Assembly: GCA_022822365.1 (NCBI GenBank)
Contig: JAJEBV010000001.1
Location: forward strand, 62,001-126,000
Direction: 5' to 3'
From: Thermoanaerobaculia bacterium
GTDB lineage: Bacteria; Acidobacteriota; Thermoanaerobaculia; Multivoradales; Multivoraceae
Length of the DNA stretch: 64,000 nt
Shown here: in pieces, positions 7,692 through 15,760 of the stretch
Layout: every line of letters begins with the position of its first letter
Position numbering within the stretch: position 1 is the stretch's first letter
Made by a program: the position numbers and the translations under genes
The notes under the pieces: generated by a model
Told to the model about the DNA's origin: nothing
Seen by the model: the letters and a program-made list of their open reading frames with translations, nothing else
Databases searched by the model: none

Positions 7692-8743
7692 GTGCTGCGG
7701 GATCCGGCCAGGCGCTGCCAGTCCTCGTCGCGGACGTCGTTGGCCAGGGTCAGGCCGCCGTCGGAGCCGACGAAGACCGGGTCCTTGACCACGCGCACGC
7801 GTCCGCCGCCCAGTTCGCCGAGCGAACTCTGCAGCGCGGCGCCAAGGCCGCGGATCAGCCCGGAGCCGCCGGTCAGGATGACGTTGTTGCGCACCCGGCT
7901 CTGGTACTCCGGTTCGACCCGTGCGATCAGGTCGAGCATCGTCTCGCGCAGCGGCTCCAGGAGACTTTCGCAGGCGGTGCGCATCGGCTCGGTGATGTCG
8001 ATCCGGGTCGGTCTGCCGTTTACCGGCGCCTCCACCACGACCGGGCCACCTCCGCCCACGAAGGAGTGTTTTTCCTTCCACGCGCGCGCCATGTGGATCG
8101 ACACCGAAGCGTCGGGGAAGCGTTCCTCGATGCGCGCGTGCAGGTGATGGTCGACGGCGTCGCCCGCGACGTTCAGGGTGCGCTGGTCGCCCTCGGTGGG
8201 AAAGCGGCCCATGAGGATGCACAGGTCCGTCGTGCCCGCGCCGACGTCGACGACCATCGTGTGGACCAGGGCATCCAGGCCATAGGCGACGGCGAACGGT
8301 TCCGAGACGATCATCGTGCTGGCGACCTGGCCGTCGAGGATGCGCCGCAGGTTCTGGCGGTTCACCCGGAGCGTTTCGGCCGGCACGCCGACCACGGCGT
8401 GGATCGCCGGCTTCGGAGCCCGCCCCTCGGGGACGGCCAGGTCGAGCAGCCGGCGGACGATCTCGCGCACGGCCTGCTCGTCGCGGGCGGACCCTTCCTT
8501 GATCAGGCCCCGCTCGAGCGGCCGGCGCAGCTCCAGCATCGGTCGTTTCTCCAGGGCCTCGATGCCCACGAGCACCTCGCGCCGGAGGACCTTTCGGGCG
8601 ACCATGTCCCGCGGCCAGCCGACGTAGCTTCGCACCATGTGGCGCTCGCCGTTCGCGGCGGAGATCGAACTGCGGGACGTCCCCAGGTCGATGCCCACCT
8701 TGAGCACCGGCGGTTCGGGAGTGGCGGTGGTCTGCGTGGTCAT
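7685..8743 (-). CDS. MamK-like bacterial actin (MreB/MamK superfamily)
   Basis: A 352-residue actin-fold ATPase. Phosphate-1 is 'VGIDLGTSRSSIS' (about 16-28); the central 'IVSEPFAVAYGLDAL' is followed by phosphate-2 'MVVDVGAGTTDLCIL'; the adenosine motif is 'VILTGGSGLIRGLG'. The wording of several blocks ('VSEPF..GYGLD', 'VDVGAGTTD', 'VKDPVF.G..GGL.LA') is closer, from memory, to the magnetosome filament protein MamK than to cell-shape MreB. There are no magnetosome neighbours in the window. It probably polymerises into a cytoplasmic filament; its cargo is unknown. Downstream of it on the minus strand nothing is co-oriented; upstream lies the cell-wall amidase, also minus strand. Confidence 0.75.
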   Translation of the reverse strand: MTTQTTATPEPPVLKVGIDLGTSRSSISAANGERHMVRSYVGWPRDMVARKVLRREVLVGIEALEKRPMLELRRPLERGLIKEGSARDEQAVREIVRRLLDLAVPEGRAPKPAIHAVVGVPAETLRVNRQNLRRILDGQVASTMIVSEPFAVAYGLDALVHTMVVDVGAGTTDLCILMGRFPTEGDQRTLNVAGDAVDHHLHARIEERFPDASVSIHMARAWKEKHSFVGGGGPVVVEAPVNGRPTRIDITEPMRTACESLLEPLRETMLDLIARVEPEYQSRVRNNVILTGGSGLIRGLGAALQSSLGELGGGRVRVVKDPVFVGSDGGLTLANDVRDEDWQRLAGSRSTQ

Positions 8744-8768
8744 CCTCAGGCCTCAGGCGCCGGAGAGC

Positions 8769-9752
8769 TTAGCTTTGGGGCAGCAGAGACTCGGCAAAGC
8801 TCTGGATGCCCGCGTCCAGGGCTTCGGCGATCGACTGAAGGTGGCTCTCGTCCCGTAGCCGCTTGACCTCGTCGGCATCGGAGAGGCAGGAGACCTCGGC
8901 CAGGACCGCCGGCATCTCCGCACCGATCAGGACGACGAAGGGCGCGGACTTGACGCCGCGATTCCGGAGGTCGGGGTTCTCAGCCCGCAGGCGTCCGAAG
9001 AGCGAGCGCTGAATCGCGGTCGCCAGCGCCCGGCTGTCGTCCTGCCGGGCCTGGGCGTACACGCCGTCGAGGAGCCGGCGGAGGTCGCCGAGGGAGTAGC
9101 CCTGGGCCTCCGAGTTCTCGCGCTCGGCAAGCGCGGCAAGTTCGGGATCGTCGGTGGGGCCGAGGTAGAAGGTCTCGACGCCGCAGGTTCTGTTCGCCGG
9201 CAACCAGTTCACGTGAATCGAAACGAACACGTCGGCGCCCGCGCGGTTGGCGATCAGGGTGCGCTGGTCGAGGGCGACGTTCATGTCGGCCTCCCGGGTC
9301 ATCGCGACGCGATAGCGGTCGTCCAGCAGGTTGCGCAGCCGGTAGGCGATGTCGAGGGCGAGCGCCTTCTCGGTCAGACCGGCGGCAGCCGTGCCGGGGG
9401 AGGAGCCGCCGTGGCCGGGGTCGAGCACGATTCGCTCCACGGGCAGCGGGAAGACGCCTGGGTCGACGGCCTCCGGGGGACCGGTGAAGCGGATCTCGGG
9501 TGCCCGGAGACCGCCATCCACTTTCACTTCCGGCGGAGGACCCGGTTCCGGGCGGTTCAGCTCCAGGTAGCCGAGGGCGGCAATAGCCGCAACGGGAAGC
9601 AGCAGAAGCAGGCTCCATGGCGAGACCCTGCGCCGCCGGCGGACGTCACCGTTGCCCGGGACCTTACGCGGTTTGAGCGCCCGGCGGTCGAGGGCCTCGT
9701 TGTCGCGGACCGCGGCCTCGACCAGACCGCGTTTGAAGTCCCGGCCGGACAT
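8769..9752 (-). CDS. N-acetylmuramoyl-L-alanine amidase (Amidase_3)
   Basis: A 327-residue membrane-anchored amidase that cleaves the bond between MurNAc and the stem peptide. There is a basic cytoplasmic N-terminus, one transmembrane helix ('SLLLLLPVAAIAALGYLEL', about 46-64), then a proline-rich linker and the catalytic domain. Zinc ligands: His in 'LDPGHGG', Glu in 'GLTEKALAL', His in 'VSIHVNW'; the catalytic Glu is in 'VLAEVSCLS'. The domain is interrupted by an extra helical insert ('AERENSEAQGYSLGDLRRLL') common in this family. It could be transcribed with the MamK-like actin 25 bases downstream. Confidence 0.87.
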   Translation of the reverse strand: MSGRDFKRGLVEAAVRDNEALDRRALKPRKVPGNGDVRRRRRVSPWSLLLLLPVAAIAALGYLELNRPEPGPPPEVKVDGGLRAPEIRFTGPPEAVDPGVFPLPVERIVLDPGHGGSSPGTAAAGLTEKALALDIAYRLRNLLDDRYRVAMTREADMNVALDQRTLIANRAGADVFVSIHVNWLPANRTCGVETFYLGPTDDPELAALAERENSEAQGYSLGDLRRLLDGVYAQARQDDSRALATAIQRSLFGRLRAENPDLRNRGVKSAPFVVLIGAEMPAVLAEVSCLSDADEVKRLRDESHLQSIAEALDAGIQSFAESLLPQS

Positions 9753-9828
9753 GAATCGACGCTACATGATCGGTCGCCACGGGCTGCCAGACGGGTGCCT
9801 CAAGTAGTCTCGCGAGTTGGTGTTTGCG

Positions 9829-11355
9829 ATGAGCGTCCGCCGATTCTCCGGGGCCGGGTCTGGCCGGGGCCGCGCCTGGCGAGTTCTGGTTCTCGCGGGC
9901 GGCATTCTCGCGCTGCAGGGTTGTAGCGGGGTTCGGAAGCCGGAACTCGAGGCGCCGGCGCCGGCCGGCTACGGCGACGATGCGCGTATTCCGGATCCAG
10001 GGGCCGAGACGGTGGCCGAGACGGGACACCTCGATGAGGAGTGGTGGACGGCGTTCGGCGATCCCCTGCTGTCCCGCCTGGTTGTCGAAGGGCTCGAGCA
10101 CAACTCCAGTCTCCGCGCCGCCGCCCTGAACGTCGACGTCGCGCTCGCCCAGGCTCGGCTGGACGGCGCGGCGCGCAACCCCGAGCTGGAGGCGGCGCTC
10201 GACCCCGGCCGGCGCAAGCAGAACACGGCGCAGAGCGGTCTCACCGAGGCGATCCCGATTCCCATTCCCGGCTTCGAGCCAGGCGGCGTGCGGAGTTTCG
10301 CCTTCACTTCCTACGGTCTGGCGCTCAACGTCCGCTGGGAGGTCGATCTCTGGGACCGGCTCGGCGCGCTGACCGCCGCCTCTCTGGCCGAGGCGGCCGC
10401 GACCGGAGCGGACTTCGACGGCGCCCGGCTTTCGATCGCCGGCCAGCTCGCGAAGGTCTACTTCGGCGTCGTCGAGGCCGTGCAGCAGGTGGAGCTCGCC
10501 GAGCGCACTCTCGCCAGCCGGGAGCGGACGCGCGACCGGGTCGAGGCGCGCTACCGCCGGGGCGTCGCCGTGGCCCTTGAGGTGCGGCAGGCGCGAACCC
10601 AGGTCGCAACCGTGGAGGCCCAGTTGTCGGCCCAGCGTCAGACGCTCGACGGTTTGCGCCGGCAGATGGAGGTCCTGCTGGGCCGCTATCCCTCCGGTGA
10701 GATCGAGGCGGCCGCGGGGTTGCCGGAGCTTCCACCCCTGCCGGCAACCGGGGTGCCGGCCGCCCTGCTGGCACGGCGCCCCGATCTGAGGGCGGCGGAG
10801 TACCGGGCGGTCGCGGCCTCGGAGCGGCTCCGCGCCGCCCACAGGGCGCTCTATCCGAGCTTCACGCTGAACGGATCGGCGGGCACGTCGAGCGGCGAAC
10901 TCCGGGACCTGCTGGACGGAGACTTCTCGGTCTGGAGTCTCGCCGCCGGCCTTCTCCAGCCCCTGCTGTCCGGGGGCCGTCTCCGCGCCGGCCGCGACCT
11001 GGTGGAGGCGGGGCTGGACGCCGCGGAAGCAGACTGGTTGCAGACGGCGCTCCAGGCCTTCGCGGAAGTGGAGTCGGGCCTCGCGGCCGAACGGATGCTC
11101 GACGAACGAACGGCGGCGCTCGAGCGCGCCGCGACGGAGAGCCGGGAGGCTGAACGCCTGGCGGAAGGCCGCTATCGGGAAGGACTCGTCGGCTATCTGC
11201 AGGTGCTCGACAGCCAGCGAACGTCGTTCCAGTCGGAGAGCCAGTTGCTGGCGGCCCGACGCCAGCAACTGGAGTCGCGTGCGGACCTGATCCTGGCGCT
11301 GGGCGGCGGCGTCTACGCCGAACCGACCTTGCCGACCGGGAGCGGGGGACCCTGA
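9829..11355 (+). CDS. RND efflux outer-membrane lipoprotein (TolC/NodT family)
   Basis: A 508-residue outer-membrane channel component of a tripartite pump. The signal peptide ends in a lipobox-like 'LALQGCSG', so the protein is predicted to be N-terminally acylated as in OprM/NodT. The two OEP repeats are long alpha-helical regions, e.g. 'AALNVDVALAQARLDG', 'GQLAKVYFGVVEAVQQVELAERTL' and 'AEGRYREGLVGYLQVLDSQRT'. I preferred ATG 9829; the track extends four codons to a TTG. It is the first gene of a three-gene operon with the adaptor starting 2-5 bases downstream and the pump. Transported substrate unknown. Confidence 0.88.
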   Translation: MSVRRFSGAGSGRGRAWRVLVLAGGILALQGCSGVRKPELEAPAPAGYGDDARIPDPGAETVAETGHLDEEWWTAFGDPLLSRLVVEGLEHNSSLRAAALNVDVALAQARLDGAARNPELEAALDPGRRKQNTAQSGLTEAIPIPIPGFEPGGVRSFAFTSYGLALNVRWEVDLWDRLGALTAASLAEAAATGADFDGARLSIAGQLAKVYFGVVEAVQQVELAERTLASRERTRDRVEARYRRGVAVALEVRQARTQVATVEAQLSAQRQTLDGLRRQMEVLLGRYPSGEIEAAAGLPELPPLPATGVPAALLARRPDLRAAEYRAVAASERLRAAHRALYPSFTLNGSAGTSSGELRDLLDGDFSVWSLAAGLLQPLLSGGRLRAGRDLVEAGLDAAEADWLQTALQAFAEVESGLAAERMLDERTAALERAATESREAERLAEGRYREGLVGYLQVLDSQRTSFQSESQLLAARRQQLESRADLILALGGGVYAEPTLPTGSGGP

Positions 11356-11357
11356 TC

Positions 11358-12530
11358 GTGATGAAGTGGTCCCTCCCCGTGGCGATTCTGGCGGTGGCGG
11401 TCCTCGTGGTCGTCGCCCTCGTTTCTTCGCGGCCGCAACTGGAGACGGCGCCGAGAGAGGTCGTGCCGCCGCCGGTTCGCGTGCTGACCGTGACGCCGAC
11501 CGAGGTCGACCTGGGCGTCCGCTCACAGGGGTCGGTCATTCCGGTGACCGAGGCCGACCTGGTCTCGGAGGTCGCGGGCACGATCGTCTGGACGGCGGAG
11601 AGTTTCGAGGTTGGCGGCTTCTTCGATGCCGGCGAGGTCCTGCTGCGGCTCGACCGCCGCGACTACGAGCTGGCGCTGGCGAGCGCCCGGGCCGCGCTCG
11701 CGCAGGCGGGAGTGGGGCTGGCCCGGGAGCAGGCCGAGGCCGATGTCGCCCGCGAAGAGTGGGAGGAACTGGGAGAGGACGGTGAGCCGGGCCCCCTGGT
11801 GCTCCGCCAGCCCCAGTTGGCCGAGGCGAGGGCGCAGGTGGAGGCGGCGCTCGCCAACATGAGGCGCGCCGAACTGGACCTCGAGCGAACGGCCATCCGG
11901 GCGCCCTTCGCCGGCAGGCTTCGCGCCAAGAGGGTCGACCGCGGCGAGTTCGTGAACCGCGGCGTGCCGCTGGCCACGATCTACGCCGTGGACGCCGCCG
12001 AGGTCGTCCTGCCGGTGCCCGACTCGGAACTCGCCTTCCTCGACCTGCCGCTCGGCGGCGAGCTGGGGGACAGGGGACCTCGGGTGTTGCTGCGAGCGCA
12101 GTTCGCCGGCGGCCGGCACGAGTGGGAGGGCCGGGTCGTTCGCGTCGGCGGCGAGATCGACCCGGCGACGCGGATGGTGAACCTGATTGCGCGGGTGGAT
12201 GATCCGTACCGGGCCTCCGGGGACCGGCCGCCGCTCTCGGTGGGCCTGTTCGTGGATGCCGAGGTGGTCGGTCGATCGGTGGAATCCGTGTTCCAGGTGC
12301 CGCGCGGGGCGCTGGTGGGAGCCGACCGGGTGTGGCTGGTGGAGGAGGGCAGGCTGGTCCTGCGTCACGTCGGGATCCTGCGCGCGGACCCGGAGGTCGT
12401 CATCGTTTCCGACGGCCTGTCGGCGGGAGACCGGATCAGCCTCACGATTCTCGAGAGCGCGGTGGATGGGATGCGGGTAACGCCGCAGCCGGAGCCTGAG
12501 GGCGTCGCGACCGGCGGGAGCGCGCCATGA
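11358..12530 (+). CDS. RND efflux periplasmic adaptor (membrane fusion protein)
   Basis: A 390-residue HlyD/AcrA-type adaptor. It has an N-terminal membrane anchor ('LPVAILAVAVLVVVALVSS'), then barrel-sandwich (lipoyl-like) halves: 'ADLVSEVAGTIVWTAESFEVGGFFDAGEVLLRLD' and 'AIRAPFAGRLRAKRVDRGEFVNRGVPLATI'. These flank a helical hairpin ('ALASARAALAQAGVGLAREQAEADV'), with beta-barrel and membrane-proximal domains at the C-terminus. It bridges the inner-membrane pump to the outer-membrane channel. GTG 11358 and ATG 11361 are both possible starts. Its stop lies inside a 17-base tandem duplication that also carries the pump start. Confidence 0.9.
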   Translation: MMKWSLPVAILAVAVLVVVALVSSRPQLETAPREVVPPPVRVLTVTPTEVDLGVRSQGSVIPVTEADLVSEVAGTIVWTAESFEVGGFFDAGEVLLRLDRRDYELALASARAALAQAGVGLAREQAEADVAREEWEELGEDGEPGPLVLRQPQLAEARAQVEAALANMRRAELDLERTAIRAPFAGRLRAKRVDRGEFVNRGVPLATIYAVDAAEVVLPVPDSELAFLDLPLGGELGDRGPRVLLRAQFAGGRHEWEGRVVRVGGEIDPATRMVNLIARVDDPYRASGDRPPLSVGLFVDAEVVGRSVESVFQVPRGALVGADRVWLVEEGRLVLRHVGILRADPEVVIVSDGLSAGDRISLTILESAVDGMRVTPQPEPEGVATGGSAP

Positions 12531-12555
12531 GCGGGATGGCGCCATGAACGGGATG
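12522..12555 (+). repeat. 17-bp tandem duplication over the adaptor/pump junction
   Basis: GCGCCATGAGCGGGATG is followed immediately by GCGCCATGAACGGGATG, which differs at one base. The first unit holds the adaptor stop (ATGA) and a dead-end ATG that opens only a six-codon frame; the second holds the pump's ATG at 12544. It looks like a small duplication of the translation-coupling site. Confidence 0.85.
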
Positions 12556-15500
12556 ATTGGCTGGTTCGCCCGCAACGGCGTGGCGGCGAACCTCCTGATG
12601 GTGTTCATCGTGGTATGGGGACTGCTTGCCCTGAACGGGATGCCGATCGAGGTCTTTCCGAGCATCGAGATGCAGACGATCACCGTGAACGTGCCCTACC
12701 TCGGCGCCGCGCCCGAGGAGGTCGAGCAGGGCGTGTGCCTTCGGATCGAGGAAGCGGTGCAGGACCTCGAGGGCGTGACCACGGTACGTTCTACAGCGGC
12801 CGAGGGCGCCGGCGTCGTCGTCATCGAACTGGACGCGGACGCGGAACCGCGGGCCGTGCTCGACCAGGTCAAGTCGCGCGTCGATGCGATCGCGACCTTT
12901 CCGGAAGAGACCGAGGAGCCGATCATCCAGGCGGCGCTGATCCGGCGCAGGGCGATCACGGTGGCCGTGTACGGCGACATCGGGGAACGGGCGCTCAAGG
13001 CGTTCGCGGAGGAGATCCGCGACGGGCTTTCGGCGCTTCCCGACGTTTCGCAGGTGGAGCTTGACGCGGTTCGCCCCGACGAGATTTCGATCGAAGTGTC
13101 CGAGGCCACGCTTCGTCAGTACGGTCTGACGTTCGACGAGGTCGTTCAGGCGGTGCGGCGATCGTCGATCGACCTGCCGGGCGGAGCGGTTCGCGCGCGT
13201 GGCGGCGAGATCCTGCTGCGAACGATGGGTCAGGCGTACCGAGGCTCGGAGTACGGCGCTGTCGTGCTGCGGGCGCGACCCGACGGCAGCCGCCTGCTTC
13301 TCCGGGACGTGGCGCAGGTGACCGACGGCTTCGCCGAGACGGAGGTGACTTCGCGGTTCGACGGCCAGCCGGTCGCACTGGTGCAGGTCTACCGGGTGGG
13401 CGACCAGAGCGCGCTGCGGCTTGCGCGTCAGGTCAAGGAGTTCGTTGCGGAACGCGAACCGTCGCTGCCCCCGGGCCTTCAGGTGACGACCTGGCTGGAC
13501 GACACGGTGCCGCTCGAGGACCGGATGCGGGTTCTGCTGGAGAGCGGCCGCCTGGGGCTGTTCCTCGTGTTCCTGGTGCTTGCGCTGTTTCTGAAGTTCC
13601 GGCTGGCGCTCTGGGTGTCCGTTGGCATCGCCGTGTCCTTCATCGGTTCGCTCGGCGTGCTGAGGATGCTCGACGTTTCGATCAACGTGATGTCCCTGTT
13701 CGCGTTCCTGCTCGTGCTCGGGATCGTGGTTGACGACGCGATCGTCGTCGGCGAGAACATCTATCGTCATTTCGAGATGGGCAAGTCCGGCCTGCGTGCC
13801 GCGGTGGACGGCGCACGCCAGGTGGCGACACCGGTCACCTTCTCGATTCTCACGACTCTGGCCGCGTTCTCGCCGTTGATCAACTCGGTCGAGGGGCCGT
13901 CCGGGGCGGTCGCGAGGATCATTCCGATCGTCGTCATCGGCTGTCTCGGGTTCTCCCTGATCGAGTCGATGCTGGTGCTGCCGAACCACCTGTCGCACCT
14001 GTCGCACCGGCGCGAAGACCGCGAGCGGCGCGGGGTCTTCCGGGGCTGGTACCGGTTCCAGGGCTTCTTCGCCGATGGGATGCAGTGGGTGATCGACCGC
14101 GGCTACCGGCCGCTTATCGAGCGGGCGATCGAGTGGCGCTACTCGACCCTGGCCATCGCACTGGCCGTCCTTGCGATCACCGCGGCCTACGTCGCCTCGG
14201 GCCGGGTCAAGTTCGAGTTTTTCGAGGACGTCGACGGCGACAATGCGGTCGTCCTCCTGACCATGCCCCAGGGGACCTCGGCGGATGTAACCCTTGGCGC
14301 TCTGCGTCGCATCGAGGAAGCGGCCTTCGAGGTCGAGGCGGATCTCGAGGCCGAAGGCCACGGAGGGGTTTTCCGCCACGTGATGGCGACGGTCGGCGCC
14401 CAGCCCTACGCGGCGCTTCAGCGGGCGAGCGGGCCGGCGGCGGGTTACGAGGTGGCGGTGGCGGCGCCGCACGAGGGCGAGGTCAACATTGAACTGGTCC
14501 CCGGCCTGGAGCGGCCGATTCCCACGGCGGAGGTGGTCCGGCGGTGGCGGGAGAAGGTGGGGCGGGTGCCAGACGCGGTCCGGGTCGACTTCACGTCCAG
14601 CTTGGTCAGCTTCGGGGCTCCCGTGGATGTTCAGCTCACGGGCGCCAGTCTGGGCGACCTGCGGGCGGCGGCCGAGGAGATCAGGGAGCGGCTCGCGGAT
14701 TATCCGGGGGTGTTCGACATCTCGGACTCCTTCCGCGCCGGCAAGCGGGAGATTCGGCTGGAACTCGACCCGCGTGCCGACGCGCTGGGCCTGAGTCTGG
14801 AGGATATGGGACGCCAGGTGAGGCAGGGCTTCTACGGCGCCGAGGCGCAGCGGATCCAGCGGGGCCGCGACGACGTGCGGGTCATGGTGCGTTACCCGGC
14901 CGACGAGCGAGAGACGCTGGCGTCGCTCGAGGACATGCGGATCCGTACGCCGGCGGGAGCGGAGGTGCCGTTCTCCTTCGCGGGCCGCGCCGAGTTCGGC
15001 CGGGGCTTTGCAACGATCGAGCGAATCGACCGGCGGCGTGCCATCAATGTCGTCGCGGATGTCGACGCGGCGGTCATTACGCCGAACGAAGTCGTTTCCG
15101 ATCTGGAAGCGAACGTGCTGCCTGAGATTCTGGAGCGTTACCCGGGACTGACCTACTCGCTCGCGGGCGAACAGGAAGAGCAGGTGCGGGCGTTCGAGGG
15201 TCTCTTCCGCGCGCTTGCGTTGGCGCTGATCGGCATCTACGCCCTGTTGGCGATCCCGTTCCGCTCCTACCTGCAGCCGCTCATCGTGATGAGCGCGATT
15301 CCCTTCGGCCTGATCGGCGCCGTGGTCGGCCACCGCCTCGCGGGTTTCAACCTGACGATGCTGTCGCTGCTCGGCCTGATCGCGCTGACAGGAGTCGTCG
15401 TCAACGATTCCCTGGTCATGGTCGACTTCATCAACCGGCGGCTCCGGATCGGCATGCCGGTTCACCAGGCGATCCACGATGCCGGCGCCGCCCGCTTCCG

Positions 15501-15759
15501 GCCGATCGTCCTGACCTCGCTGACCACGTTCGTGGGGCTGCTGCCCCTGCTGCTCGAACGGAGCTTCCAGGCCCAGTTCCTGATCCCGATGGCGGTGTCG
15601 CTCGCTTTCGGGGTCCTGTTCGCGACCGCGATCACGCTGCTGCTCGTGCCGGCGCTCTACGCCATCCTCAACGACTTCCGTTCCCAACTCGCCATCCACG
15701 GCGCGAAGCCCCCCGCGGCCCCGCCCGGCGATGCCGAGCCTGTCCTCGAAGGAGCCTGA
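12544..15759 (+). CDS. RND efflux pump, inner-membrane permease (AcrB/MdtB-like)
   Basis: A 1071-residue proton-driven exporter of the HAE/AcrB family. There is an N-terminal helix, a large periplasmic porter loop, then helices such as 'LFLVFLVLALFLKFRLALWVSVGIAVSF' and 'VMSLFAFLLVLGIVVDDAIVVGENIY' (TM4, with the conserved paired Asp of the proton relay in 'VVDDAIV'), repeated in the second half ('LLGLIALTGVVVNDSLVMVDFIN'). The length fits the family. The ATG at 12544 lies in the second unit of the tandem duplication. It completes a tripartite system with the two genes upstream. A 1123-residue antisense ORF over this gene is a GC-rich shadow. Confidence 0.93.
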   Translation: MNGMIGWFARNGVAANLLMVFIVVWGLLALNGMPIEVFPSIEMQTITVNVPYLGAAPEEVEQGVCLRIEEAVQDLEGVTTVRSTAAEGAGVVVIELDADAEPRAVLDQVKSRVDAIATFPEETEEPIIQAALIRRRAITVAVYGDIGERALKAFAEEIRDGLSALPDVSQVELDAVRPDEISIEVSEATLRQYGLTFDEVVQAVRRSSIDLPGGAVRARGGEILLRTMGQAYRGSEYGAVVLRARPDGSRLLLRDVAQVTDGFAETEVTSRFDGQPVALVQVYRVGDQSALRLARQVKEFVAEREPSLPPGLQVTTWLDDTVPLEDRMRVLLESGRLGLFLVFLVLALFLKFRLALWVSVGIAVSFIGSLGVLRMLDVSINVMSLFAFLLVLGIVVDDAIVVGENIYRHFEMGKSGLRAAVDGARQVATPVTFSILTTLAAFSPLINSVEGPSGAVARIIPIVVIGCLGFSLIESMLVLPNHLSHLSHRREDRERRGVFRGWYRFQGFFADGMQWVIDRGYRPLIERAIEWRYSTLAIALAVLAITAAYVASGRVKFEFFEDVDGDNAVVLLTMPQGTSADVTLGALRRIEEAAFEVEADLEAEGHGGVFRHVMATVGAQPYAALQRASGPAAGYEVAVAAPHEGEVNIELVPGLERPIPTAEVVRRWREKVGRVPDAVRVDFTSSLVSFGAPVDVQLTGASLGDLRAAAEEIRERLADYPGVFDISDSFRAGKREIRLELDPRADALGLSLEDMGRQVRQGFYGAEAQRIQRGRDDVRVMVRYPADERETLASLEDMRIRTPAGAEVPFSFAGRAEFGRGFATIERIDRRRAINVVADVDAAVITPNEVVSDLEANVLPEILERYPGLTYSLAGEQEEQVRAFEGLFRALALALIGIYALLAIPFRSYLQPLIVMSAIPFGLIGAVVGHRLAGFNLTMLSLLGLIALTGVVVNDSLVMVDFINRRLRIGMPVHQAIHDAGAARFRPIVLTSLTTFVGLLPLLLERSFQAQFLIPMAVSLAFGVLFATAITLLLVPALYAILNDFRSQLAIHGAKPPAAPPGDAEPVLEGA

Positions 15760-15760
15760 C

